Assembly: GCF_002155685.1 (NCBI RefSeq)
Contig: NZ_MUYK01000005.1
Span: 186,001 to 250,000, forward strand
Source of the DNA: Erythrobacter colymbi
GTDB lineage: Bacteria; Pseudomonadota; Alphaproteobacteria; Sphingomonadales; Sphingomonadaceae
Length of the DNA stretch: 64,000 bases
Direction of reading: 5' to 3'
Shown here: positions 1 to 7,460 of the stretch, piece after piece
Layout of the letters: each line of letters begins with the position of its first letter
How positions within the stretch are numbered: position 1 is the first letter of the stretch
Made by a program: the position numbers and the translations under genes
Notes under the pieces: generated by a model
What the model saw: only the letters and a program-made list of their open reading frames with translations
Databases searched by the model: none
Told to the model about the DNA's origin: nothing

Positions 1-396
1 ATCGAGAACCGAGCGGGTTTCGGTTTCGCTGTCCACCTCGAACACGATGAGGCGCAGGGTCACCTTCATCGGGGCGGCATAGGTGATGCCGCGCTGACGG
101 CACTCGGTGGTGTCGTACTTGGGCTCTTCGAGTTCGTAATGCACGAAATCGAGCTCGGCGGTGCCGGCGAAGTCGCGGATCGGGAAGACCGAGCGCAGGG
201 TCTTTTCGAGGCCCGAGACATAGCCCGTGGCCTTGTCCGAACGCAGGAACTGCTCGTAGCTTTCGCGCTGAACCTCGATCAGGTTCGGCATCTGCACGAC
301 TTCGTGGATGTCACCGAAGATCTTGCGGATGCGCTTCTTGGCGGTCCCTTGCGCCTTGCGGCTGCGGGTGACGGGCGGCTTCGCCTTGGTGGCCAT
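1..396 (-). CDS. rpoB: RNA polymerase beta subunit, N-terminal part (cut by window edge)
   Basis: First 132 codons of the beta subunit of DNA-dependent RNA polymerase, read leftwards and running off the window. The start ATG is the complement of 394-396. The N-terminus reads [10 protein letters not shown], followed by the family hallmarks [16 protein letters not shown] and ESYEQFL, then the [15 protein letters not shown] and [15 protein letters not shown] stretches typical of the alphaproteobacterial protein. Only about a tenth of the usual length is present, so no catalytic region can be judged. The ribosome binding site is weak. The gene lies divergent from, and about 3.3 kb away from, rplJ-rplL, which in most bacteria sit directly upstream on the same strand. 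Confidence 0.95.
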   Translation of the reverse strand, partial: MATKAKPPVTRSRKAQGTAKKRIRKIFGDIHEVVQMPNLIEVQRESYEQFLRSDKATGYVSGLEKTLRSVFPIRDFAGTAELDFVHYELEEPKYDTTECRQRGITYAAPMKVTLRLIVFEVDSETETRSVLD

Positions 397-757
397 GGAG
401 GGGTCTTGCCTCTTTCCTGTGCGCGCGGGCTGTTGGTACGTGCCGCAACGCCGATCAAAACACTGTGCCGGACGGGTAGCCGGAGACGTGAAAAACGACT
501 GCACGGGGCAGCACCAACCGGTGCAGCCGTACAGCCTGCCTGAATTCGTCTCACGGAAAAGCCGGGCTTCCTTCCGTATGCACGCACCCGCGATGTAGCG
601 CGCATTGCTCGAAGCCGGTCGACTCGGATCGCCCAGATAGGTAGCCATCGGCCCCAAGTCAATGCAGGCGCGGGCGGCCGCTTCCCATTTCATCGCAAGC
701 ATGCGAATGGCGACGCCTCTGGCTGCGAACGGGCAGAACACGGGGGCATACGAGAGA
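397..757. other. intergenic leader region between rpoB and the methyltransferase gene
   Basis: About 360 bases with no convincing gene. On the minus strand it would be the 5' leader and promoter region of rpoB. I see no clear terminator, riboswitch or promoter consensus. Small open frames here have no recognisable protein and lack good ribosome binding sites. Confidence 0.5.
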
Positions 758-1792
758 ATGGCGGACGACGCGAGCGCACGGACCTTCGACCGGCCGGAAA
801 TCTTCCTCTCGCTCGGCCTGTCGCTGGTGAAGCAGGACAAGGGCGCGATGGTCGAGGCGCTGATCGCCGAGACGCTGGGCCGCCATCCGGACAATCCGCT
901 CTATCACGCCATCGCCCGCATGATCCGCAGCCACAAGGTCCCGCGCTGGCACGCGGTGATGCTGGCCGACGATCCGCGCAACGCCGCCTACAGCGCCGCG
1001 ATCGCGGCCGTCGCGCCCGGGCGGGTGGTGCTCGACATCGGCACGGGATCGGGCCTGCTCGCCATGATCGCCGCGCGCGCGGGTGCGGAGCGGGTGGTGG
1101 CGTGCGAGGCCAATCCCGTCGTCGCCGAGGCTGCGCGGCGGATCGTTGCGGCCAACGGCCTCGATCACAAGATCACGATCCACGCCTGCCATTCCTCGAA
1201 GCTCGACCGCAGCATGATCGGCGGAGAGGGCGCGGAGCTAGTGATGTCGGAGATCTTCGCCGCGGACATCGTCGGCGAGGGGGTGATGCCCGCCCTCGCC
1301 CATGCCCGGGCCGAGCTTGCCGCACCGGACGCGGTCTTCCTGCCCGAGGTCGCCACCCTGCGCGTCGCGCTTGCCGAGCTCGACCCGCCGCCGTTCCGGC
1401 CGCTGGCCGCGGAGGGCTTCGACCTGTCCGGGTTCGAGGCGCTCTACCCGGCCCGCGAGTTCATCTCGGACCGGCCCGAGGCCCTCACCCTGCGCACCGA
1501 GCCGGCCGATCTGCTGCGGCTCGACTGGTCCTCGCCCGATCCCCTTCCCGTTACCGGCACCGCGCAGATCACGGTCGCGGCCAAAGGCGGGAGGGCCAAT
1601 GTCGTGGCGCAATGGCTGCGGATCGAGTTCGGCAGCGGCGTCGCCTACGAAAACGCACCCCATACCATGCCGGGCGCGCACTGGACGCCGCTATGCCATG
1701 CCCTGCACGCCCCGATCTCTCCCGCCGCCGGAGCCCCCGTCACCATCGGCGCATTCTACCATACCGACCAGCTGGCGCTCTGGGCGGCTTGA
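758..1792 (+). CDS. class I SAM-dependent methyltransferase, protein arginine methyltransferase-like
   Basis: Predicted 344-aa cytoplasmic S-adenosylmethionine methyltransferase. Motif I of the Rossmann fold is clear at about residues 89-108 ([20 protein letters not shown]), followed by the acidic end of beta-2 (VVACEANP). Further on, SEIF and the nearby GEG resemble the two glutamates of the double-E loop in protein arginine methyltransferases, and a beta-barrel-like C-terminal half follows; this suggests a PRMT7-like enzyme rather than a small-molecule methylase. I chose the ATG at 758, preceded by a purine-rich GAGAGA; an in-frame ATG at 662 would add 32 residues without typical fold. It stands alone, divergent from rpoB. 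The substrate cannot be told from the sequence. Confidence 0.75.
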   Translation: MADDASARTFDRPEIFLSLGLSLVKQDKGAMVEALIAETLGRHPDNPLYHAIARMIRSHKVPRWHAVMLADDPRNAAYSAAIAAVAPGRVVLDIGTGSGLLAMIAARAGAERVVACEANPVVAEAARRIVAANGLDHKITIHACHSSKLDRSMIGGEGAELVMSEIFAADIVGEGVMPALAHARAELAAPDAVFLPEVATLRVALAELDPPPFRPLAAEGFDLSGFEALYPAREFISDRPEALTLRTEPADLLRLDWSSPDPLPVTGTAQITVAAKGGRANVVAQWLRIEFGSGVAYENAPHTMPGAHWTPLCHALHAPISPAAGAPVTIGAFYHTDQLALWAA

Positions 1793-1820
1793 GGGGTCTT
1801 ACCGGAAAACGACGCGCTCA

Positions 1821-1853
1821 ATATCGTTTTTCAATATTATTGATTGACGATAT
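1821..1853. promoter_or_regulatory. palindromic operator candidate upstream of the DUF2975 operon
   Basis: AT-rich nested inverted repeat in an otherwise GC-rich region: ATATCGT (1821-1827) pairs with ACGATAT (1847-1853), and inside it TCAAT (1831-1835) pairs with ATTGA (1843-1847). It lies about 60 bases before a small gene set that ends with a Xre-type regulator, so autoregulation by that protein is a reasonable guess. Confidence 0.5.
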
Positions 1854-1913
1854 GCCGACTCAGGCGTAGAGGTTCCTTATCGAATCACGATGTGATGCTT
1901 TAAGGAGATCGAT

Positions 1914-2051
1914 ATGACCCGCTTCGCCAACACCGCGCTCGCCGCCTGTGCCGCCTTCATCCTCTCGCTCGCGTCGATCGGTGCGATCGTCACCGTCCCG
2001 CCCGCCCAGGCCGAAACGCCCGCGGCGATCATCCACGCCGAGCTGGCCTGA
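1914..2051 (+). CDS. small secreted or membrane peptide (45 aa)
   Basis: A 45-codon open frame starting MTRFANTALA with a very good ribosome binding site (AAGGAGA at 1902-1908). The hydrophobic core (AAFILSLASIGAIVTV) followed by PPAQAET looks like a Sec signal peptide with cleavage after AQA, leaving only a dozen residues; alternatively it stays membrane-bound. It ends 21 bases before the DUF2975 gene and probably shares its transcript. No domain is recognisable. The ribosome binding site and position support a real gene; function unknown. Confidence 0.6.
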   Translation: MTRFANTALAACAAFILSLASIGAIVTVPPAQAETPAAIIHAELA

Positions 2052-2072
2052 CCTGCAGGAAGGAACCGCGCC

Positions 2073-2630
2073 ATGATCAAACATGACAGATCGACCGATC
2101 TTCTCCTGCTCGCAGGCAAGGTCATCGCCGTATTCATGCAGGGCGCGATGGCGTTCGGCGGACTGGTGCTGATCTTCGTCGCCGGCGCGCTCGCCATCGG
2201 CCACGACGCCATCCAGGCCGAACTGAAAGCCGACATGGACTATGCCGATGTCGTCCTGCCGGTCTTCCCGATGATCGGCGTGATGCTGGTCGGCCTCGGG
2301 ATCCTCGCCGCATTGTTCGTCTTCTTCGGCAAGCTGCGCGCGATCATCAACACGGTGAGCGACGGCGATCCCTTCGTCCCTGCCAATGCCGAACGGCTGA
2401 GCCTGATGGCGTGGCTGATGCTGGGCGTGCAGCTGCTGGTGCTCGCCGCGATCCCCTTCGCGCTCCAGCTGGCCGATTTCGCCCAAAAATTCGGGGAACA
2501 CGCCGATATCAACATCGACGGCGGCGGGTTCGATCTCAGCGGCATCCTGCTGGTGATCATCCTCTTCATCCTCGCCCGCGTGTTCCGCCATGGTGCCGCG
2601 ATGCGCGAAGACCTGGAAGGGACCGTGTGA
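2073..2630 (+). CDS. DUF2975 family membrane protein
   Basis: 185-aa inner membrane protein with about four hydrophobic segments (residues about 9-25, 28-45, 60-85 and a final one near 150-170), typical of the DUF2975 family. It begins MIKHDRSTDLLLLAGK with AGGAAGG upstream. Its stop codon overlaps a possible start of the next gene, a small Xre-type regulator; this DUF2975 plus HTH pairing is widespread in bacteria. The molecular role is unknown. An AT-rich palindrome about 220 bases upstream may serve the whole unit. Confidence 0.75.
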   Translation: MIKHDRSTDLLLLAGKVIAVFMQGAMAFGGLVLIFVAGALAIGHDAIQAELKADMDYADVVLPVFPMIGVMLVGLGILAALFVFFGKLRAIINTVSDGDPFVPANAERLSLMAWLMLGVQLLVLAAIPFALQLADFAQKFGEHADINIDGGGFDLSGILLVIILFILARVFRHGAAMREDLEGTV

Positions 2631-2668
2631 TGCCCCCCACCAACGACGACCTCGAAGGAGCCCGCATC

Positions 2669-2866
2669 ATGGTCAAGCTCGACGACCTGCTCTACGCCCG
2701 CCGCATGACGCTGACCGAACTGGCGGACCGCGTGGGACTGACACTCGCCAACCTGTCGATCCTCAAGACCGGCAAGGCCAAGGCGATCCGCTTCTCCACC
2801 CTCGCCGCGATCTGCCGCGAGCTGGACTGCCAGCCGGGCGATCTGCTCGGATATCAGGCCGACTGA
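2669..2866 (+). CDS. small Xre/Cro-type HTH transcriptional regulator
   Basis: 65-aa one-domain DNA-binding protein. The helix-turn-helix is seen as LTELADRVGLTLANLSILKT with the recognition helix followed by GKAKAIRFSTLAAICRELDCQPGDLL, the pattern of YozG-like Cro/C1 regulators that accompany DUF2975 membrane proteins. I chose the ATG at 2669 because GAAGGAG lies just upstream (2654-2660); an alternative ATG at 2630, overlapping the previous stop as TGATG, would add 13 residues. It likely regulates its own small operon. Confidence 0.8.
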   Translation: MVKLDDLLYARRMTLTELADRVGLTLANLSILKTGKAKAIRFSTLAAICRELDCQPGDLLGYQAD

Positions 2867-2924
2867 TCAGGGCCACACTGACAAGGACCAGAGGCCGGGG
2901 CAGGTATGCTCCGGCCTCTGCGCG

Positions 2925-3308
2925 TCAGTCCGATCGCACCTTGCCCATCACCAGCGCGGCAAAGGCGAGCAGCAGGATCGCCCCGGCCTCGTAGACCACG
3001 TTTTCGGCCTGCATGTCCTTGCCCTGCAGCACGATCAGCCGCGCGATCGCGGTGATGGCAATGAAGATCGGGAAGACGAAGGAGCTCCCCTTGCCGGTGT
3101 AGAACACCGCGATCATCGCGATCACCTCGGTGTAGAGGAACATCAGCAGGATATCTGCGAGCACGATGTTGCCGCGCTGGAAGACCGCCGCAACCTCCGC
3201 GCCCGCGGCTCCCAGCGTCATCAGCGCGGCGACCATCAGCAGCCCCTGCTCGACGAGGCGCAGCGCGCGGCCGGTGGGGCTGGCAGGGGCGGGTTCGGGC
3301 GTGTCCAT
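2925..3308 (-). CDS. psiE: phosphate-starvation-inducible PsiE family membrane protein
   Basis: 127-aa protein with four hydrophobic segments. The sequence FQRGNIVLADILLMFLYTEV followed by MIAVFYTGKGSSFVFPIFIAITAIAR matches the PsiE family known from E. coli phosphate starvation. The start at 3308 (MDTPEPAPASP) gives a short polar N-terminus before the first membrane segment; longer versions add non-typical residues. Role in the cell is not established for the family. It is convergent with the HTH gene and divergent from rplJ. No Pho box was recognised. Confidence 0.75.
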   Translation of the reverse strand: MDTPEPAPASPTGRALRLVEQGLLMVAALMTLGAAGAEVAAVFQRGNIVLADILLMFLYTEVIAMIAVFYTGKGSSFVFPIFIAITAIARLIVLQGKDMQAENVVYEAGAILLLAFAALVMGKVRSD

Positions 3309-3401
3309 CGCGCTTGTCCATAAAGCAAAATGCGCCCGCCGCCAAAGGCCCGGTACCGCCGGAATGGAGGCGCCCCGCCCGCCAGCCGCCCGACAAGTCG
3401 C

Positions 3402-3429
3402 TTGACTCGCGCGCACCCTCGGCTAAAGG
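3402..3429 (+). promoter_or_regulatory. putative sigma70-type promoter of rplJ-rplL
   Basis: TTGACT at 3402-3407 followed after 16 bases by TAAAGG (3424-3429), inside GGCTAAAGG. This resembles strong housekeeping promoters of sphingomonads in front of ribosomal genes. Transcription would start near 3436, giving an rplJ leader of about 275 bases. Confidence 0.5.
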
Positions 3430-3435
3430 CCCGCC

Positions 3436-3706
3436 CCGACCCCTTCGGGGATCATCCGTCCGAGACAGTTGGTGACCGGAATATGCCGGTCTTAATTTCC
3501 AGCCTAGACGGGGAAACGAGATTTTCGCGAGGGGCCTGCGGCAACGCAGACGCCGCGCAGCGTGCCTGCCACTATCGGCATGGGGCACACCCTCCTTCCC
3601 TATCGACGGACTCGCCCGTGCTCTGAGCCTTCGCGGCCCTGTGCATGGACAAACGTAGCCGGTCGCGTCCGGGGAGCCATTCCCGCCGCGATCAAATGTG
3701 AAGGAG
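3436..3706 (+). ncRNA. rplJ mRNA leader, possible L10 autoregulatory structure
   Basis: Long untranslated leader between the promoter and rplJ. It contains a hairpin GACCGG/CCGGTC (3474-3479 with 3486-3491) and further GC-rich segments. In bacteria the L10-L12 complex binds the leader of its own mRNA; the length and position here fit, but the exact fold was not computed. No ORF of interest lies in it. Confidence 0.4.
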
Positions 3707-3712
3707 TATGGC

Positions 3713-4225
3713 ATGGATCGTTCGCAGAAAGCCGACGCGGTTGCCCAGCTCAATGCGGTCTTCAACGAAGTTGCCGTGGTGGTCGTCACCCGCAACCTCG
3801 GCATGACGGTGGCCCAGTCCACCGACCTGCGCGGGAAGATGCGCGATGCTGGTGCGTCCTACAAGGTTGCGAAGAACCGTCTCGCCAAGCTCGCCCTCGA
3901 AAACACCGACTATGTCGGGCTCGGTGACATGCTCACCGGTCCGGTCGGGCTGGCCTGGTCGACTGACCCGGTCGCGGCTGCCAAGGCCGCTGTCGATTTC
4001 GCCAAGACGAACGACAAGCTCGAAATCGTCGGCGGGTCGATGGGTTCGGTCGTGCTCGACGAAGCCGGCATCAAGGCGCTTGCCACGATGCCGAGCCTCG
4101 ACGAGATGCGCGCCAAGCTCATCGGGCTGGTCAACGCCCCGGCGACGAAGATCGCCCAGGTCGTTACCGCACCCGCTGCGAAGGTCGCCCGTGTGTTCGC
4201 CGCCTATGCGGACAAGGCAGCCTAA
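3713..4225 (+). CDS. rplJ: 50S ribosomal protein L10
   Basis: 170-aa stalk-base protein that binds 23S rRNA and carries the L7/L12 dimers. N-terminal MDRSQKADAVAQLNAVFNEV, the SYKVAKNRLAKLAL RNA-binding helix and GLGDMLTGPVGLAWS are typical; the C-terminal helix (ATKIAQVVTAPAAKVARVF) is the L7/L12 binding site. The start at 3713 is preceded by AAGGAG (3701-3706); an in-frame ATG at 3698 would lie upstream of that site. rplL follows after 72 bases in the same operon. Confidence 0.96.
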   Translation: MDRSQKADAVAQLNAVFNEVAVVVVTRNLGMTVAQSTDLRGKMRDAGASYKVAKNRLAKLALENTDYVGLGDMLTGPVGLAWSTDPVAAAKAAVDFAKTNDKLEIVGGSMGSVVLDEAGIKALATMPSLDEMRAKLIGLVNAPATKIAQVVTAPAAKVARVFAAYADKAA

Positions 4226-4297
4226 GAGACGTTTTTCGCCAGTCGAAACAATTCCTTGGGGCGCATTAGCCCCGCCACCAATTTGGAGTGAACCATC

Positions 4298-4672
4298 ATG
4301 GCCGATATTGCCAAGCTTGTTGAAGAACTTTCGAAGCTGACCGTGCTCGAAGCCGCCGAACTCGCCAAGGCGCTTGAAGAAGCGTGGGGCGTGAGCGCCG
4401 CTGCTGCGGTTGCCGTTGCTGCGCCCGCCGCTGGCGGCGATGCCCCGGCTGCCGAAGAGCAGACCGAATTCGACGTCATCCTGACCGGCGACGGCGGCAA
4501 GAAGATCCAGGTCATCAAGGAAGTGCGCGCCATCACCGGCCTGGGCCTGACCGAAGCCAAGGCGCTCGTCGAAGGCGCGCCGAAGGCCGTCAAGGAAGGC
4601 GTGTCGAAGGCCGAAGCCGAAGACATCAAGAAGAAGATCGAGGAAGCCGGCGGCACCGTCGAGCTCAAGTAA
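4298..4672 (+). CDS. rplL: 50S ribosomal protein L7/L12
   Basis: 124-aa stalk protein that recruits translation factors. It has the N-terminal dimerisation domain ([20 protein letters not shown]), an Ala-rich hinge (residues about 35-50) and the C-terminal factor-binding domain with [20 protein letters not shown] and [12 protein letters not shown]. Full normal length. Good Shine-Dalgarno (TTGGAG) before the ATG. It is followed by a strong terminator, and rpoB does not follow, unlike the common order. Confidence 0.97.
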   Translation: MADIAKLVEELSKLTVLEAAELAKALEEAWGVSAAAAVAVAAPAAGGDAPAAEEQTEFDVILTGDGGKKIQVIKEVRAITGLGLTEAKALVEGAPKAVKEGVSKAEAEDIKKKIEEAGGTVELK

Positions 4673-4703
4673 GCTCGAAGCCGCGGTCTCTGACCGATAC
4701 AGG

Positions 4704-4738
4704 AAGGGCGGCGCCAGCAATGGCGCCGCCCTTTTTTG
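4704..4738 (+). terminator. rho-independent terminator after rplL
   Basis: Perfect 13-bp stem (4704-4716 with 4721-4733), GCAA tetraloop and a T tract up to 4737. A near copy of this hairpin occurs at 5350-5379. Confidence 0.92.
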
Positions 4739-4812
4739 TTTACTCGCATGGATTTGCCGTTAGCTTACCCGGCGACCCCGAAAGGGGGGTCGCATACAGG
4801 GGACGTCAATCC

Positions 4813-5322
4813 ATGAAGTTCAAATCCCTGGCTCTCGCCGTCGTGGCGGGCGCCTCGCTCACTGGCTGTGCCACCGTCATGAACGGCACCAACGTCGATT
4901 ACCTCACCGAGACCGACCCCACCGGGGCCGACGTGGTGTTTCTCAACGGCCTCAAGTGCACCTCGCCCTGCACGCTCGAGCTGAAGCGCGGTTCGGACAC
5001 CCGCGTCGACATCAAGAAGCCGGGCTATGAGCCGGTCTACGTTCTGGTCCAGTCGCGCCTTGCCGGTTCGACCTTCGGCAACATCATCGCCGGCGGGATC
5101 ATCGGCGGCGTGGTCGATGGCGGCAACGGCGCCAGCAACACGCTGTTCCCGCGCCCGCTTAAGGTGCGCCTCGCGCCCGAAGGTTCGGGCAAGCCCGCCA
5201 TGCTGCTCGACAAGGACGGCAAGGAGCTGATGAGCGTCGAAGAGCACAACGCCAAGGTCCGCCTCGACGTCGCCAAGACCATCGGTGCCGAGCTGGCAGG
5301 GGTCGAAGCGCCGGCCAACTGA
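4813..5322 (+). CDS. lipoprotein with PEGA-like domain
   Basis: 169-aa predicted outer membrane lipoprotein: signal peptide MKFKSLALAVVAGA and lipobox LTGC with the lipid Cys at residue 19. Residues about 37-75 (PTGADVVFLNGLKCTSPCTL onwards to KKPGYEPVYV) form a PEGA-like beta-strand domain with a probable disulfide between the two Cys of KCTSPC. A Gly-rich hydrophobic stretch (IIAGGIIGGVVDGG) follows, as in other short envelope lipoproteins. The gene sits between two almost identical terminators, so it is a single transcription unit. It lies just upstream of the curli genes, but a role there is only a guess from position. Confidence 0.7.
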   Translation: MKFKSLALAVVAGASLTGCATVMNGTNVDYLTETDPTGADVVFLNGLKCTSPCTLELKRGSDTRVDIKKPGYEPVYVLVQSRLAGSTFGNIIAGGIIGGVVDGGNGASNTLFPRPLKVRLAPEGSGKPAMLLDKDGKELMSVEEHNAKVRLDVAKTIGAELAGVEAPAN

Positions 5323-5349
5323 GCCGTTAAGCTTCCGCAATTTTCGAAG

Positions 5350-5379
5350 GGCGGTGCCAGCGATGGCGCCGCCTTTTTT
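5350..5379 (+). terminator. rho-independent terminator after the PEGA-like lipoprotein gene
   Basis: Stem GGCGGTGCCA (5350-5359) with TGGCGCCGCC (5364-5373), GCGA loop, one G-T pair, then six T. It is almost the same sequence as the rplL terminator at 4704-4738. Confidence 0.9.
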
Positions 5380-5636
5380 CTTGTAAGTCCGCGACACGAA
5401 ACTTGTAGCATTGCGACAGCCTTTCCCCTCGGCGGAGCGGGGCAAAAGTTGCAGATCGTGCACCCGTGCAGGAACCGGACGCCTCCCAGGTGTCAGCGGG
5501 ATGGAATGGTTAAGTTACTTTACACCCTGTTAATAACACCTAACAATGCCCCCACGAGTCGCCGAGTCGCACGACTTGCCGAACCTGCAGGTCGCATAAC
5601 GCCGCAGGCTGGTACTCGTTGAATGTGGGGGGAAGT
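5380..5636 (+). promoter_or_regulatory. upstream control region of csgF-csgG
   Basis: About 255 bases without a gene. An AT-rich patch at about 5506-5547 contains GTTA and TAAC elements around TTTACACC and GTTAATAAC, unusual in this GC-rich DNA and the likeliest place for a promoter and regulator site. No CsgD-like regulator gene is in the window and no consensus can be assigned. Confidence 0.4.
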
Positions 5637-6056
5637 ATGTCGTATCTGAAGGCAGCCATCGCGGCGTGCGCTATTGCGTGCGGTGCTCCGCTGGCAGCGC
5701 AAGACGTGGTCTACGAACCCGTCAGCCCCACTTTCGGTGGCAACCCGTTCAATTCGCAGCACGTGCTGGGCGTGGCCAACGCCAACAACGATTTCCGCGA
5801 TCCGCGCGCGGCCAACAGCAACTCGCAGGCCGACATCTTCGCCCGCCAGCTGCAATCGCGGCTGCTCTCGGCGCTGTCCTCGCAGATCGTCGACGCGATC
5901 TTCGGCGAGAACCCGCAGGAAAGCGGCACCATCAGTTTTGGCGGCCAGACGATCAACTTCTTCCGCTCGCTCGAGGAGGTGACGATCATCATCCGTGACG
6001 ACGCGACGGGCGAGGAGACCAAGATCGTCGTGCCGCTCTTCATCGATGTGAACTGA
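5637..6056 (+). CDS. csgF: curli assembly protein CsgF
   Basis: 139-aa secreted protein. After a Sec signal peptide (MSYLKAAIAACAIACGAPLAAQ), the mature start VVYEPVSPTFGGNPFNSQHV carries the family hallmark FGGNP, which in E. coli CsgF inserts into the CsgG pore; NANNDF follows. The C-terminal half (ESGTISFGGQTINFFRS and a beta-rich end) matches the family. In curli systems CsgF caps the CsgG channel and anchors the nucleator on the cell surface. Start at 5637 has GGGGGAAG upstream; an ATG at 5619 is in frame but adds a non-signal sequence. csgG follows after 12 bases. Confidence 0.9.
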   Translation: MSYLKAAIAACAIACGAPLAAQDVVYEPVSPTFGGNPFNSQHVLGVANANNDFRDPRAANSNSQADIFARQLQSRLLSALSSQIVDAIFGENPQESGTISFGGQTINFFRSLEEVTIIIRDDATGEETKIVVPLFIDVN

Positions 6057-6068
6057 CCGGCCCGGACG

Positions 6069-7046
6069 ATGCGCAAACCGATTACCCTTGCCCTCGCCGC
6101 ACTGGCCGCGCTGTCGCTGGGCGGCTGCATGAGCGCGCCGCAGGACGGGCGCAACGCGCTGGCGACGACCACCAGCCTCGCCTATTTCCCGAAGAAGACC
6201 CAGACCCAGAGCCTGCTCAACCAGCTGCCCCCGCCGCAGCGGCCGGTGGCGATCGCGGTCTATGGCTTCACCGACCAGACCGGCCAGTTCAAGCCGACCG
6301 AGACCGGCCAGACCCTGTCGCGCGCGGTCACACAGGGCGCCAGCTCGATGCTGGTGAAGGCGCTCCAGGACGCGGGCAACCGCGGCTGGTTCACCGTGGT
6401 CGAGCGCGAGCGGCTCGATAACCTGCTCAAGGAACGCCAGATCATCGGCGAGATGCGCAAGCGCTATCTCGGCGAACAGGAGGTCGATCCGCAGGCCCTT
6501 CCCGCGCTGCTTTTTGCCGGCGTGCTGCTGGAGGGCGGGATCGTGGGTTATGACACCAACACCGTGACCGGCGGCGCGGGGGCATCATTCCTCGGCATCG
6601 GCGCGCGGACCGAATACCGGCAGGACACCGTGACCGTCTATCTGCGCGCGGTGTCCGTGCGCACCGGCGAGGTGCTCGCCAACGTCACCGCGTCCAAGAC
6701 CATCGCCAGCCAGGCGCTTGGCGCCAACGCGTTCAAGTTCGTCGCCTTCCGCGAGCTGCTCGAGGCCGAGGCGGGCATCACCTCGAACGAGCCCGATCAG
6801 GTCGCGCTGCAACAGGCGATCGAGAAGGCGGTCTATGGCCTCGTGCTCGAAGGCGTGGAGCTCGACCTGTGGCGCTTCGACGACATGTCGCTCGCCGGGC
6901 CGCTGCTCGCGGCCTACCGCGCCGAGCGCGACGGGCACTACGACGCCAGCGATATCCAGAAGGCGGTGAAGCGGGCAGGCTCGCTTACCGCGATGACGGT
7001 CGTCGATGGCGAGAAGCTTGAGGAAAAACGGCGTGACGGTTCGTGA
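6069..7046 (+). CDS. csgG: curli secretion channel CsgG, outer membrane lipoprotein
   Basis: 325-aa outer membrane lipoprotein that forms the ungated pore for curlin export. Lipobox LGGC, lipid Cys at residue 20. Family landmarks: VAIAVYGFTDQTGQFKP (59-76), AVTQGASSMLVKALQDAG, WFTVVERERLDNLLKERQII, a strand with GGIVGYDTNTVTGGAGASFLG, TVYLRAVSVRTGEVLANV and SKTI. It is about 50 residues longer than E. coli CsgG, with an extra C-terminal tail after LDLWRF. In the eyelet segment (PTETGQTLSRAV, 76-87) the Tyr and Phe that line the E. coli constriction are not seen. Same operon as csgF. Confidence 0.93.
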   Translation: MRKPITLALAALAALSLGGCMSAPQDGRNALATTTSLAYFPKKTQTQSLLNQLPPPQRPVAIAVYGFTDQTGQFKPTETGQTLSRAVTQGASSMLVKALQDAGNRGWFTVVERERLDNLLKERQIIGEMRKRYLGEQEVDPQALPALLFAGVLLEGGIVGYDTNTVTGGAGASFLGIGARTEYRQDTVTVYLRAVSVRTGEVLANVTASKTIASQALGANAFKFVAFRELLEAEAGITSNEPDQVALQQAIEKAVYGLVLEGVELDLWRFDDMSLAGPLLAAYRAERDGHYDASDIQKAVKRAGSLTAMTVVDGEKLEEKRRDGS

Positions 7047-7460
7047 CGCCGATAAGGGGGTTCCGGAGGGCCTGACGGTCTGACGGGGCAGGTCCGGGAG
7101 GCGCGGCAACGCCGAACGGGCCGGACAAAACAAAGCACGCAAAGGAGCGGCAACTCCGATGCGCGCGAGGAAAGGCTTGCGATTACCTGATTGGCCCGGC
7201 GTCTCAACGCGCCGTGGCCGATGCTCGGTATCGCCTATCGTTAAGGCTGATGCAAGAATGAAAGCCGAGCGGCCCGTAACTGACCAGCAAAACAGCCCTT
7301 TACGGGGCGGTGTGGCCACAGCCACAGGCGCCCGCGCGACGCGTTTTGCCGCCGCCGCGCTCACCGAAATTTCACCCATTCCCGCATCCCCGGCGCACGC
7401 ACGCCGGCGGAGTTGGAACATGTCGCACCCAAAAAACTACGAAGCAGAAGGAAACGAGCT
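7047..7460 (+). promoter_or_regulatory. long intergenic region before the curlin genes
   Basis: 414 bases with no supportable gene. It separates the export genes from the fibre genes and probably holds a separate promoter, since subunits are needed in large amounts. I see a small palindrome TGTGGCCACA at about 7311-7320 and a good ribosome binding site (AAGGAAACGAG) just before 7461. No sigma54 or CsgD-type site could be recognised. Confidence 0.4.
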
